Shown: positions 10,242-21,608, counted from the stretch's first letter. The stretch: DNA of 64,000 nt from Polydactylus sextarius (GCA_016801845.1 CM028917.1:5339501-5403500), one strand, 5' to 3'. The notes: a model not told the origin generated them from the sequence alone. Made by a program: numbers and translations.

Positions 10242-10550
10242 CTGAACAGATGACACCAGCGTCCTCATCGTGATCACAGTCATGTCTCCCAAATGCTCCG
10301 TGTTGAAATTCTCTCAGAACTGTTTCGTTTCCTGAACAGCCCACATAAACAAGCCAGATGGAGCCATTTCCTTTACCAAAATGGGCAGATTTGGTAGTCT
10401 CCATGGCTGTACCACAGTACAACTGTCTGCAAACCACTGCAGCATTGTTTAAGGACCAGTCGTCATCACAGACAGTTCCCTAGTAGTTGTTGTGATAGAT
10501 TTCAACTCTTTCACTGCAACGAGTAGATCCAACCAATCTTATCTGACTGC
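10242..10550 (-). pseudogene. Unit C SRCR exon with in-frame stop
   Basis: Full 309-bp SRCR exon with usable acceptor and GTGAGA donor. The conserved NSWGT becomes NY-stop-GT: TAG at complement 10482-10480 replaces TGG. A conserved cysteine is also changed (REFQH where other copies have SKCQH or SECSH), which suggests relaxed selection rather than a single sequencing error. Confidence 0.85.
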
Positions 10551-11261
10551 CTAAGACGTAAAAAACAATACTTTAATATTTTTGCTCAAAATTAAAATGA
10601 TTTTTGTAGTGTATGGATTATATATTTTTTTTTATTAATTGTTGAGTAGTGATTAGTAACCGTTTACTGTTGAACTGTGCTTCACAGCAAAAGACGTGAG
10701 TGAGGAAAAGAAAGTTTTCACACAATCTTGAGTTTAATGGGCGCAAAGACGTACAGCCTGCTCGAAACTTGCTAGCTCCCAAAAAACCTGCCATTCAGAC
10801 GTTAGAAAACACTGTTAAGACGTTGAGAAATCATCTGAGCCCAAAACCCATTGTGATAGCTGAGAGATTTCATTTTCACAACAGAAATCAGTCTACGAAT
10901 GAAAGCATTTCTGAATATATTGCTGAACTGCACAAAATAACTCAGTTTTGTGAATTTGGATCAGGACTCTCAGATGCTTTACGTTTTGATGCTTTGCTTG
11001 ACTGGTTTGTGGCACGCATTGTCAGAGCACACAAAAGAGACTGTTGTCAGAGAAGAATCTCACGCTGGAGAGAGCAGTGGCTATTGTAGTTGTGGCACTA
11101 TGATATAGATTTACACATGAAGATAGTTGCCCCCCAATTTATTTTTATTGCTATGGGCAGAACTACTGTTAATGTCTATTTTGCAGTAATGGTGCAGTAT
11201 GTTTCACCAGCAGCAGGGCACTGTACCTTACCCATCAGTAGCTGGCACCCGGGCGGAAAAA

Positions 11262-11345
11262 AATTCAGTGAAGTACGTGGAGCGACAGTGCACAAACCAC
11301 ACACCGTGTATGCTCCTGTTGACCTGTGTTTTTCTGTCTGTGCAG
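11262..11345 (+). repeat. 84-bp direct repeat, copy 1
   Basis: AATTCAGTGAAGTACGTGGA through TTTTCTGTCTGTGCAG. A second copy with scattered substitutions is at 11487-11569, inside the retroelement remnant. It separates the gag part from the zinc-knuckle part and could be internal duplication or part of a nested insertion. Confidence 0.85.
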
Positions 11346-11486
11346 GTAAGCTGGGTTGTAAACAATATATAAGCCCATGGTAATCGGAGTAAATGTGTCA
11401 AGTTTGGAATTGTCTGTGTACGGAAATACTGAGTTAAGCTAGGTGTAGGGCTAAGCTAGAGGGCAAAAGTGTGGTCCTATACCAGA

Positions 11487-11569
11487 AATTCAGTGAGTAC
11501 GTGGAGCAACAGTGCACAGACCATACACCATGTATGCACCTGTTGACCTGTATTTTTCTGTCTTTGCAG
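11487..11569 (+). repeat. 84-bp direct repeat, copy 2
   Basis: AATTCAGTGAGTACGTGGAG through TTTTCTGTCTTTGCAG, the partner of 11262-11345 in the same orientation, 225 bases downstream. Confidence 0.85.
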
Positions 11570-12755
11570 TTACTGCAAAAATAAATATGTCGCACAGGAG
11601 ATGAGTTGGCCCATCATTTTCTGCAGCATAACACAGTGTCAATGGAGACAGCAGCCAATGGAGACAGCAGCCAGGAGCCAGCATATATAAAATGTCAATT
11701 AGAGATGCAAGGAACCAAGAGCATCGGTGTTATAGGTGGCAGAACATCTCACAATGCAAATGACTGCTGGTTTAAGGACAAAAACTGCAAAAAGTGTAAC
11801 AGACCTGGACACATACAGAGAGTGTGCAGACAGAAATTCAACAGCAAAGACGCACAAAGAGGTAAAGGACACAAGGATAAAAAGATTAAATACAAAGGTA
11901 AACATGTACACAAAGTGACTAATTGAAGATGGATCAACATCTGAGTCTGACAGTAATGAACTGGCCTGTTTAAAGATAAACAATATGACTGAGGATAAAG
12001 ACAGTCAAGTTATCTGGGTTACCCTACAGGTGCCTGGCATTGACCTAAAGATGGAGCTAGACACAGGGTCAAGCCTTATCAGTCATTTCAAATGCTGACT
12101 ACAAGAACTATTACCTGACCTACAACTGCTAAGGACACGTCTGGATAGACTGCGAGCGAGCAGAGCTGCTTATGTTTATATACCGTTATTGGTCTCACAG
12201 TAACGTTACTAGTAGTTGTGAGTTGTTGAACACTGCTATGTTTATTAAAATTTCGGGAGAGCCTGCTGTCTTAACTTACCTTTGAAACATTTAACTGTGA
12301 TATTGACAAAAAGTTGTAAAACATTTCCCCCAATGTCACATTGTAAAATTGTATTTGCACACTCATACGCAACAGGTTAAATTATATACAAAACTATTTT
12401 TAAAAATACACAGATTTTTATAGCAAATGATAAATTAATATAAAATTGGCAAACAAAACTAAAAACAAAACAAACAACTAAAACATATGAAGAAGTTAGA
12501 AACAACTTAATTCAACTACATTTCAACACTCCAAAGACCAATTCAGCGTCATAGGATTCATATTAATCATGGTGACACCATAAATACCGGTATATGAATA
12601 CCATAATAAAATTCATCATCATTATTATTATTATTATTATAAGGGCGTACAATCATAACATTTTGATATCCTTGAACAGCCCTGGACAGCCCTATAATAT
12701 ATTTTTCAAGCCGGTCTTCTATCTGTGGTGCTATCTGTTCTTTTGTTGATGTTCA

Positions 12756-12813
12756 TCAATAAATATCCACCACTCGTTCTGTTATATTTACATAGTCATT
12801 TTCATAATCATCG

Positions 12814-12876
<63 letters not shown>

Positions 12877-13250
12877 CCATCACCAGATTCCATTTCTTCA
12901 TAATCTTCCTCATTGTCCTCCACTCTGTGACACATCAAATTGGGTTTTAAGTCACTTGCATGGTAACACACTTTCTGATTTTGATCTGGCTCCTCGTAAT
13001 CATGATCTGACTCTTCGTGATCTGTCTCTTCCTCCTTGTCCTCTTCTCTGCCATAGATCTCATTGGGTTTTACAGCACTTGCATTCAAACACACTTTCTG
13101 ATCTTGATCTAGGTCCTCGTAATCATGATCTGGCTCCTCATAATCTTCCTCTTCCTCCTCGTCCTCTGCTCTGCCACGGATCACATCGAGTTTTACATCA
13201 CTTGCACTCGAACGCACTTTCTGATCTTGATCTGGCTCCTCATAATCATT
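12756..13250 (-). pseudogene. Out-of-frame Asp/Glu/Tyr repeat tail of unit D
   Basis: About 160 codons hold three diverged copies of a block with the pattern DYEEPDxDQKV, a short Ser/Ala/Lys segment and an acidic stretch, then poly-Asp and the terminal YENDYVNITERVVDIY stop. It joins smoothly to the tail exon only if the frame changes near 13250. There is no room for a normal intron at that point. Either one base has been lost, or the assembly is wrong. Confidence 0.65.
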
Positions 13251-16200
13251 TCTAACTCTTCATTATCATCACTCTCCGCTTCCTTTTTGAGTTTCTTTAT
13301 TTTGTCCTCTGAATCAATATTCACATAGTCCTCGTCTGCTGAATCAATATTCACACTGTCCTTGTCCACTGAAATAACATTCACATAGTCTTCATCGTCC
13401 TCATCATCTTCAGCATCATCATTTGCTGTGACAACCACTGAAACATGAGCAACAGAGGAAAATTGTAAATGGACAGCATCTATATATGCATATAGCATAA
13501 AGCACTTAAAGTGCCTTATGCTATGAGTCAAATTTAGTAACAGTATCATGCATGGGCACATGTAGAGGAGCAAGGAATTGAACTATCAAGCTTCTGATAA
13601 GTGGGCTACCCACTCCACCTGCTTAATATACACACAAAATAAGTGATGCAATTGTGCATTTAAAAACTAATTTACTTAAGGTTATGGTTCCATCCTCCTT
13701 GGTTTGTTGTCTTCTCCTGCAGACCAGACAAACCACCGACACGACCAGGAAGAGCAGCACCAGGATCCCAGCCGCTACTGAAGAAACCAGTAAAAAGGGA
13801 ACTGGAAGGGAAAACATTTCACTGTTTATTTTTAACAAAATAACATAATCTAACATAATTTAACATAATCTTTCCAAATATAATGGATTGCTACATGCAT
13901 CCTCTTTCAAAATAATCTAATCTGTCAAGACAGTTTTGTTTTAAGCTTGGTCATTCTATTGACACTGTACAGCTGTCTGTTATTTAAAGGGGACATATAA
14001 TGCAAAACCACATTTTCCTTGGTACTGCTGAATAAAGACAGTTTAGTTTGTGAAAAGGACAATACCAGGACCTCAAACCCTGTCTCCTCCTCCTTTACAT
14101 GTAACTTCTAAAACTAGAAAGAGCCATTGTAAAATGCTCTGTTCTGGGAAAGACTCAGTTATGATGTCATAGTTTATGACATTGCTTCAGATATACCCCC
14201 AAAGTATGCATAGCTCAGTCCACTTTTACAAAAGTATAGAGAACCACAATCAATTTCTTGAAATAATGTTAATATAACCTTCTCCGTCAGCTGCAGGTGT
14301 CATAAAGTAATTCACCGCCAGAATAATAGAGGGCGATATGTTTCTTTCCATTACAATCATCAACTATTGCTGATATTTTATTTACGGCCCGGCCTTGTTC
14401 CTCCACACACAACAAAGAATGGAGACACAGAGAAGACATTTGCTGGAATTGGAACTGATCAAAGTTGAACAACATATCGTTTTATTGTAAATGCTGAGAC
14501 AAGAACTAAAGAGGAGATGCGTTACGATGTTATTGTCGTGGAAGGAATACAACCAGCAAAGCAAGATTCTGGAAATTAGGTAATTCTAGGGAACCAATCA
14601 GAGCCATGCAGTCTCCGTGAGTTCTCCTTCATTTCGACGGGTAGTTAAAAAGTTGGAGAGGTGCACGTAAGCTGACGGAAAGGGGGTCGGATGGGGTATG
14701 ATGCAGAGGGCTCTGCATCATTGCGTATCAACAGATAAGGACAAGCATAAATCAAGCATAAGATGTATGCAACAGTTTTTTGAGGTTAGGGTTCAAAGCC
14801 TGCTCCCGGCACTTTGAGTTTCCCTGCTGTGGGATGAATAAAGTTTTGTTTTATCTTAGAAAAGATTGGACAAAGTTCTGCTAGTGTCTAGTCTAGGGTG
14901 AGGCGATGCAGTACACTCGTAACACTAGTGTTGTTACAGCTAACTTCACCTGTTACATATTGTTGTGTTGTGTTCATCTTCTCAATGTTTTCCAAGGGCT
15001 CCTGAATGCACCTTGCTAGCATAATGGGCAGTTAGACCAAGAGAGAGATAACAATGGAATTTCTTTGCCTCCGTTGTAAACTAGCCAATCAGAGCGCAGC
15101 TCTTTTAAATATTCACAATCTTACAAATAAAAGTGGAAAACTGGTTGTTTCATTCTAGAGGTATTTCATGAGGTTGCATTAGGCTGTTTAGGAGTGATCC
15201 TGAGCCTTTTTCAGCCCAAGTAAAATTTACTTGTATAGCGCTTTTCACAAAAGAAAGCACAGTATCACAGCAAGGCATAAAAGCACTGTACAAAAGAATG
15301 GATACGCTATCCAGAGTAGTCAAATTACAGTTATTTCAAAAGTAGAATAATTATTGCATTTGTTACAAGATTCAAAAATATGCATTCTATGTCCCCTTGG
15401 GGTCATCACAAAGTGATGATTCATCATTAGTTTATTTTCAGCATCTTTTAGCAGCTTTTGATTGTACTGATTTTGAAATCTACAGCACCAATACAGCACT
15501 TACAGGTTGATGATTCAAAGTAGTATAGTTAGAATAAGTGTCTTTCCACTGGAGTAAAACAGGGATCATTCTCGATCCTCATTTTAACACACTCTACAAT
15601 CTCAATTCATCTCATTGTTCATGCACATGTTTGTGTACCAAAGTTGCTCTTCATGTTCTGATGTTTTGCTCTCATGGTGTTACTACTCTTTCTCCCAGAC
15701 AATCATTTTGTGCATTGCTTAGTTTGCTCACTCATGGTCTTAAAATGGATCACCATCAACCATATTCTGGGTCTCTCTCGCTGCTGGTATTATGTTCATA
15801 ACGCTCATGTTCACTTATAAAGAGAAGAGGGCAACAGTCTCCAACTCTACAGGTTTTTAGTTAACACCTTCCTTACCTGCTTTTTTTAGCCATGTACTAA
15901 CTCTCACATAATTTCAGATCCAGCCACTCCCATCTGCAAAACATCTCTGCTCTCACCAACACTTCTGCTATCTGTCTGCCTGTTGCATGTTGCCTGTTAT
16001 GATCACCAGCTTACTTAAATTCTCATCAGATCACATCTTAGATTCATTTTTCTTTCCCTTCTTTATTTTGACCTTTACTCCAACCCTGTTTTTACTGAAC
16101 CATTAAAATCATTTTCACTTACTTACCAGCAGGGCACACAGAGGTGTAAAAAAAGATGCTGTTTCTTGTTTCCTGCTTCTGTCTAAATGACATACTTTAA

Positions 16201-17789
16201 TACTTTTATTCTTAGAAACCTAAGAGGAAGGTCCCCCACCCTAACTTTTGTTCTGACCACATGTGAAATGAATGCAACTGAATACATTTTAACAGTACTT
16301 TTGCTTCATTTGAATATTATGATTTCATACTATACTCCATTATACATGAGACTTCATCAGTTCATTTACAACTTAATACATTAAAAAAAATGTACAGTCA
16401 TATGCAAAAGTTTGGGCACCCCTGATCATTTTCAAGATTTTCCTTTATAAATCAATGGTTGTCCGGATCAGCAGTTTTATTTAAATATATCATATAGCAG
16501 ACAAACACAGTGATATTTGAGAAGTGAAATGAAGTTTATAGGATTTGAAATGAAACATGAAATGAAACATTAAAAATGTTGAAAAAAAAATTCATAATGG
16601 ACTCATTTTGACAAATTAGTGAACTAAGTCATTCGGTTGTAACTTGTAAATGAATGAAATGATAGTGATCTACTTACATTTGATGATGATTTTGAGTGTT
16701 GTACTCTCTGTACTCTTTGTGGTGAAGTTATACACACATCTGTAGTTGCCCTGGTGTCCATACATAGCTAGAGGAAACTCAAACGTTGCTGAATGGTTAA
16801 CTGCAGCTTTTGTGGCAATGTTTGGACTAGGGAAGGTAAGAGTGAAATTTCCTCTTGTTTGAGAGCAGGGGTGGGTTAAACAAGTGATGATAAAGCTGTG
16901 ACCCCATGTGATCTCTGCAGCTCCATGATTTAAGACCAGCTCTCCATTAGTAGATGAGATGTTGGGCCTGTGCAGGTTTACTGGTTTACGAAAAAAAAAA
17001 AAAAAAAAAGACTTAAGGTTTGCCTCTTCCAATTGAACGCTGCATTCTAAACACAAAGTCAGTCTATGAAGTATTACATCATTGATTATTTTGCCTTGGA
17101 ATTCAGTTATACTTCAGTGAATGAAAAGGCGAAATAGGAAAAAGTTCTCTTACCAGTGAGGTTCAAAGGGTCACTTAATGGAAACTTCATACTTTGATTT
17201 TGAGTAATGTTATAATGACACTGGTATGATCCCTCACTATCTAGGTCAACTTTAGGAATACTAAATACAGCTGAGTTGGAGTATGATGAGTTAGTCTTGA
17301 ATACGTGTTTATTTTTCATCAGAAAGAAATTTCCTCCTCTGTGTCCATCTGAGGTTGAACATGTGATGCTGACGTCCTGACCGCAGGTAACCTCACTAGC
17401 AGTCATGGAGATGTTGGTCTTGCTCACTGAAAATGACACGACAAAAGCTAGGTTTGCGACACAACATTCAGTGTTGTAGCTATGAACATGGGATGTGGCA
17501 TCTATTTAAAGATTAAAAAAAAACTCTTCAGGAGCACTGAGCACATCCATATCCAACACACAATATCTGAATATTTTTGCTCTAAAAATGCGAACAACAC
17601 AGAAAATCAAACGGACCTGCAATTGTTGAGGTCAACAGGAAAGACGCTGTAACAGTAACAAATGACACAGCTCATTACATACAGAAGGCTGAAAAGTGCT
17701 GTCAGAATTTGTTGCCTTTGTTTCTTAATAAATTGAAAAGAAGTCTTACCTAAGGTCAAAAAGCAAAGGTTTTGCTCTTGTTTGCTCAT
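12756..17789 (-). CDS. Receptor unit D: Ig-Ig-TM-acidic tyrosine tail
   Basis: Exons are leader 1 (17750-17789), leader 2 (17617-17646), Ig (17154-17426), Ig (16678-16980), transmembrane (13676-13801) and tail (from 13437). All join in phase 1. There is no SRCR exon between leader and Ig, unlike A and B. The tail as read ends at TAA (complement 13195-13193), but a second open frame (13217-12756) continues the same type of acidic tyrosine repeat and ends in YVNITERVVDIY, like the end of unit B. A one-base shift near 13250 separates them. The gene may be intact with a short tail, or damaged. A type I signalling receptor is inferred from layout only. Confidence 0.68.
12806..12878. repeat. (ATC)n trinucleotide repeat, poly-Asp coding on minus strand
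   Basis: About 24 ATC/GAT units. On the minus strand they encode an uninterrupted Asp run within the repeat tail of unit D, placed just before the YENDYVNI motif. Length is likely polymorphic, as for any pure trinucleotide repeat. Confidence 0.93.
13193..13437 (-). CDS. Unit D cytoplasmic tail exon as encoded
   Basis: TTTCAG acceptor, then a highly acidic 81-codon segment with DEDYVNVISVDK, SVNIDS and DEDYVNIDSEDK repeats and stop TAA. YVNV and YVNI are pYxN-type SH2 ligands. The last about 15 codons are basic (RSQIKIRK) and unlike the family, as expected if they follow a frameshift. Confidence 0.65.
13676..13801 (-). CDS. Unit D transmembrane exon
   Basis: A 126-bp phase 1-1 exon. The hydrophobic span runs from PFLLVSSVAAGILVLLFL through VVSVVCLVC and is followed by basic RRRQQTK. 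Same length and junction as 5207-5332. Its distance from the D Ig exons is due to a large intron holding a transposon-like insertion. Confidence 0.88.
13987..15398. mobile_element. Candidate DNA transposon with 18-bp terminal inverted repeats
   Basis: Left end AAGGGGACATATAATGCA (13987-14004). The right end (15381-15398) is the reverse complement of AAGGGGACATAGAATGCA, one mismatch. No transposase is visible inside, so it would be non-autonomous. A target duplication is not evident. It lies in the intron between the Ig and transmembrane exons of unit D. The centre holds a palindrome, ATGATGCAGAG-GG-CTCTGCATCAT, at 14698-14721. Confidence 0.5.
16393..16580. mobile_element. Tc1/mariner-like terminal fragment
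   Basis: Begins CAGTCATATGCAAAAGTTTG followed by GGCACCCCTG, then a TTTAAATATATCATATAGCA segment and AGTGAAATGAAGTTTATAGG. This is the familiar outer region of a fish Tc1/mariner family element. Only one end is present. Located in the unit D intron 3' of the second Ig exon. Confidence 0.6.
16678..16980 (-). CDS. Unit D membrane-proximal Ig exon
   Basis: A 303-bp open phase 1-1 exon. GAAEITWGHSFIITC and YGHQGNYRCVY mark the Ig cysteines. It has an extra cysteine shortly after the first one (THPCSQ), absent in the unit A and B counterparts. Donor T|GTAAGT. Confidence 0.85.
17154..17426 (-). CDS. Unit D membrane-distal Ig exon
   Basis: A 273-bp open phase 1-1 exon with EVTCGQDVSITCSTS and DSEGSYQCHY. 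The usual Trp before GQ is Cys here. The last strand is two residues shorter (NLTG instead of NLTVTG). Several NxS/T sites are present. Confidence 0.84.
17617..17646 (-). CDS. Unit D leader exon 2
   Basis: A 30-bp exon encoding SFLLTSTIA, with GTTACAG acceptor and a less usual GTCCGT donor. Joined to leader exon 1 it completes a signal peptide core. Confidence 0.6.
17750..17789 (-). CDS. Unit D leader exon 1
   Basis: A 40-bp exon beginning at ATG (complement 17789-17787) and encoding MSKQEQNLCFLTL, then a GTAAGA donor. Length, phase and layout are the same as 3276-3315 in unit A. Confidence 0.68.
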
Positions 17790-17829
17790 GGTTCAAAAAG
17801 AAAGTTGCTCTGAAACATTATCAGTCACA

Positions 17830-20800
17830 CAAGTGAAAACGAAGAACTGTGCTAGAGTCATTTCCTGTAATAGTCAACTTCTGTCTTTCTGTTGGTGGTG
17901 GGGTGTTTTTCGATTACTATGCAGTTGTGAATGATAGAAAAAGTACAATACCCCTGGTTAAAATCAAGTCAATTTTATCTTGATTGCAAATTTCACCACA
18001 CCTCAATGGGACTGAGATGCCATGTTTGGGGTGTTTTGTGTACAAAGCCAAATGCTTTTGAGGTGGTTTAGCACCTGTTTAGGATGAGTTAGACAACATT
18101 TTTATAAAATATGTCATATGCTCCCTGGTGAGTCTAGGCTTTGGACTCTTTTATTCATCTATAGCGCATGGTTCTACTGTATTCAGGGCGTGTAGGACGC
18201 AACAATAATAACAAAGTAAAACATGCTGATAAATATGCAGTGTCAGATTCAAGGACTAGAATATGTATATTGTGCTTCCTTATTAACCGACTGCACAGCT
18301 CTGTGGGAAAAACAAGCTTGTTTGTTTTTTTATGTTGTCAAACTGACTTAGAATAACAGCAAAGTCAGCAAAACAGCAAAGAGAATTTTGTTGGTCAATA
18401 AGACAAATTGCATTCCTCTGCCTTGACACCGTGATGCATCTGACTACATGTCTGACTACACATTTGTTTACTGGTGCACAGATGAAAGATTACAACATGG
18501 GTATTGGGCAGGAAATTCACACTGGTCTAAATCTAGCAAACACACATGACACTGCTTTGCACAGTTGGCTGCTTGGTTTGAAACTAATACTCAAAAACTT
18601 CCATCATTTCACTTTGTTCTGGTGTAAACAGGCTTGTTTAGCAGAGACAAGTTACTGACAACCAAGCAATATATTTCCCCTTTAAGTCTTGACACTTCTT
18701 AGGCCACAACATGTGATAATTAGGCTGCAATAAGCCTGATGATAACTGACTTCAGGCTTCCTGGAAAACTTTGTTTCCATTTGTATTTGTGTGTGTTATC
18801 ATGTGTCATGCACGTCCTACGCTGTACGTCCCCTAATGTTAATGGGTTATCAAGCTGAAAGAGGATAACCGGTGTTATTAACCCACATCCAAATAGAAAT
18901 AAACTCACAGGTCATCATGTCTGACTTTGATTAGAGTGACTCATAGGTCAGTATTAGTAATGTTTTGTGACTAATAGGTCAGTGTACAATGATGAGTTTG
19001 TCAAGTTTTTTTTTCCAGTCAAATATCTTGAAAATTATTAAATAGAGGAACAGAAAACCTGAACTTGAGACTTCAAGGATGATTCATGCCATCATGCCAG
19101 GTTTGTGCTTTTTTCATAAATATTCATTCTGGTGGTGATCTATTTCACCACAGGACACATTCTTTAACTCTGGTGAACCTCAGTCTTTTTTTCTCTAGTG
19201 CCAGCGAAGGGCTGATGTTATTGTTTTTTTTAGTGATCCCCCTGGTTCCAGCTCCATCATAAATGGAAAACATCCAACTCATCCAATACCTTTCACAAAT
19301 CACATGTAAGTATTGTCTCACATGTAAGTACTGTCTCACAACAGGCACTTCACTGTCTAACATTAGCATGGTGTACAATAAAATAATGTTGTATCATATC
19401 ATCATGAACAAGCACCCATTAGTAATGTATCCCTAACTGGCACCATTTTAAAAGTGTCAGTTTGGCAGCAGTATCAAATACCCAGCCCTAACTGGAGCAG
19501 GGCAAAAACCCCAAACCCAACTCAGGATTACTAGAAACCTGGTAGTTGAAGGTTGACCTAGATCCCAGGGAACATCACAACAATCACTCTCAGGGAGGTC
19601 ATCTGACACTAGACTGAATCAAGAAAACCCATGTGGGGAAGAAGAATAAGTATTGTCAGCCTGTTTCAGAAGCTTGCAGGCCAGTCTCACCATTAGATGC
19701 TCAAGTTACTACTACAATCTGAGGCCTGACTTAACTAGATTACCAGGTTTCTGATTATCAAAACCCAAAACACAGAAAACATCACTAATGATCCAACTTG
19801 TGTCCAAGTTGCATCACCTATGTATAGTACAGAACTACTGATATTCTCCAGTTCTAAGTTGTTTCACTGGTAGTTGTCACTCTATATGTGACCTGTATGG
19901 TGTTCTTCAAATTTGGGATCAGTTTTATTACATGTATTACTAATATTAATTCTTTGGGGCACATAATTCATAGACATAAACCACAGACATAAACCACTGG
20001 TACAGGATGTCACTTTTTAAAACCTAATAATTATCATTAAATTCAAATCTAATATTTGAATTTGAATTTAATTATTTGAATCCCTTAATAATTTGGGGTT
20101 TGAGTAGTTTGAATATATGTTGTTATCAGATAAATATCATGTTGCCACAGTTATGAGTACTGTTTGGCTTGATGCTCTCCTCTCCATGCTGCTGCAGAAC
20201 CCTGTACCATCCAGTAGAGGTCACAATATAGTTTTAGTTGAAAATTTAAAAGCCACCACACCATACCTACAGTCTACCAATAACAGGATGTTTTCTTCAG
20301 GCACAGTGGCTGTATGAACCACACCTTTAGGGCATTGTAGCTATTTGGGGGTATTTCCAGTCCTGAATTATCTGTTCTGTTTTCTAGACATCAGCTTCAT
20401 ATACCAACACTATGTTTGTATAATGTCATGAAATACATTCTCTCCTGTTCTTCAGTTTATTTAAAATCATGCTGGAATATATGAAAATCATTTTTTTTTT
20501 GTCACAGATCAGTGACAACGTCTCATACATATGCTAGTTACCTTAAACCCAGTTAATCTAAAAAGAAAAAAAAAAGAAAAAAAAGAAAAGAAAAAAGAAA
20601 AACACCAGCAAGGTTTGAAGCTTTCATAAAGTGATTACTGCATACTCAAATGTGCACACAGAGCAATAGTGAGCCCCATAGCGTGAGAAGGCTGAGGAAG
20701 TGACTGGTGTGAGAATGCTGCCACCGCAACCCTGTGGCAGCCTAGCATAAGGCTGCGGTATATACTCAAATCGCTCGCCAGTCCTCTGAACCCAACTTCA

Positions 20801-21571
20801 ACCTGCTTTCAGTTTCCACTTCGGTATCTAAGTTCAGACTTTGTTTCGGCTTCTCCATTTCTACAGAAAATATGCCAACTGAAATACAACTCTTTCCCAT
20901 TGTTTTGTTCATCACTATCATGTCATTTTTCATTTTTCGCTTGTTTTTGTTCTTGTGCAATTTGTTCTTGTGCAATATAATGCACAGACACGCAAACACA
21001 CTCTCAAATGTTCCATAATCTGATATTAAATTGTGAAGTGGTGAAGCATACAACGGAATTAAGTTGATTTTATTTTACCCTGCTTGTCTTCATCATCTTT
21101 TTATTTCATCAATCTCCACACATACATACATACCCACATGACAAAAGAGGCAACCTGTAAAGTTACTTGGGGTCATGTCTGAGCAGCGGAACTGAAAAAC
21201 AGGAAGAAATTTGAGGTGTAAGGATGGTAGTGAAGTGTGTCTGGTGTGCGCATGTACATATGTGTACTTAGCTGGAAATGAGGCATGAGTGTACATAACG
21301 GTTGGTTAAATGTTTCTTGTGCAATGCAAAGAACCCACAAGATGAAGTCTGTATGTGTGTTGTGAAACTGATTAAGAGGCAGCAGTGACAGTACAGGAAG
21401 ACAGAGGACCCTACATTTTGTGTTGTAGCCAACTCACACGTTCACGTTCACTCATACGCATACAGAGTGCCCAACGACTGAATGTAATTCGGACTGACAG
21501 CTAGCCTTCACGCTCTGACGCATCTCTCTTCCCAAAATGGACGCAGAAGGACCATTTTACACACGCATGCA

Positions 21572-21608
<37 letters not shown>

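Larger units (their letters stand above)
9374..10550 (-). pseudogene. Receptor unit C relic: SRCR with stop codon plus Ig remnant
   Basis: Only two exon-like pieces remain: an SRCR exon (10242-10550) and a partial Ig exon (9374 to about 9578). No leader, transmembrane or tail exon was found between the retroelement remnant on one side and the LINE piece on the other. The order SRCR then Ig matches unit A, so this looks like a third tandem copy that has decayed. Confidence 0.7.
10620..12115 (+). mobile_element. Degraded Ty3/gypsy-like retroelement (gag, zinc knuckle, protease)
   Basis: On the plus strand, opposite to the receptors, 10700-11089 encodes a gag-type segment (SPKPIVIAERFHFHNRNQ, then SISEYIAEL). 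At 11606-11926 there is a CCHC zinc knuckle, CKKCNRPGHIQRVC, followed by a basic tail. From about 11990 a third segment has a retropepsin-like LDTGS at 12057-12071 and then a stop. The parts are in order but in broken frames, and no reverse transcriptase, integrase or clear LTR was found. It is a fragment between receptor units C and D. Confidence 0.72.

Noticed and set aside
12725..13255. Plus-strand open frame of 176 codons with a poly-His run
   Set aside because: It is the complement of the acidic tail and (GAT)n repeat of receptor unit D, which has family support on the minus strand.
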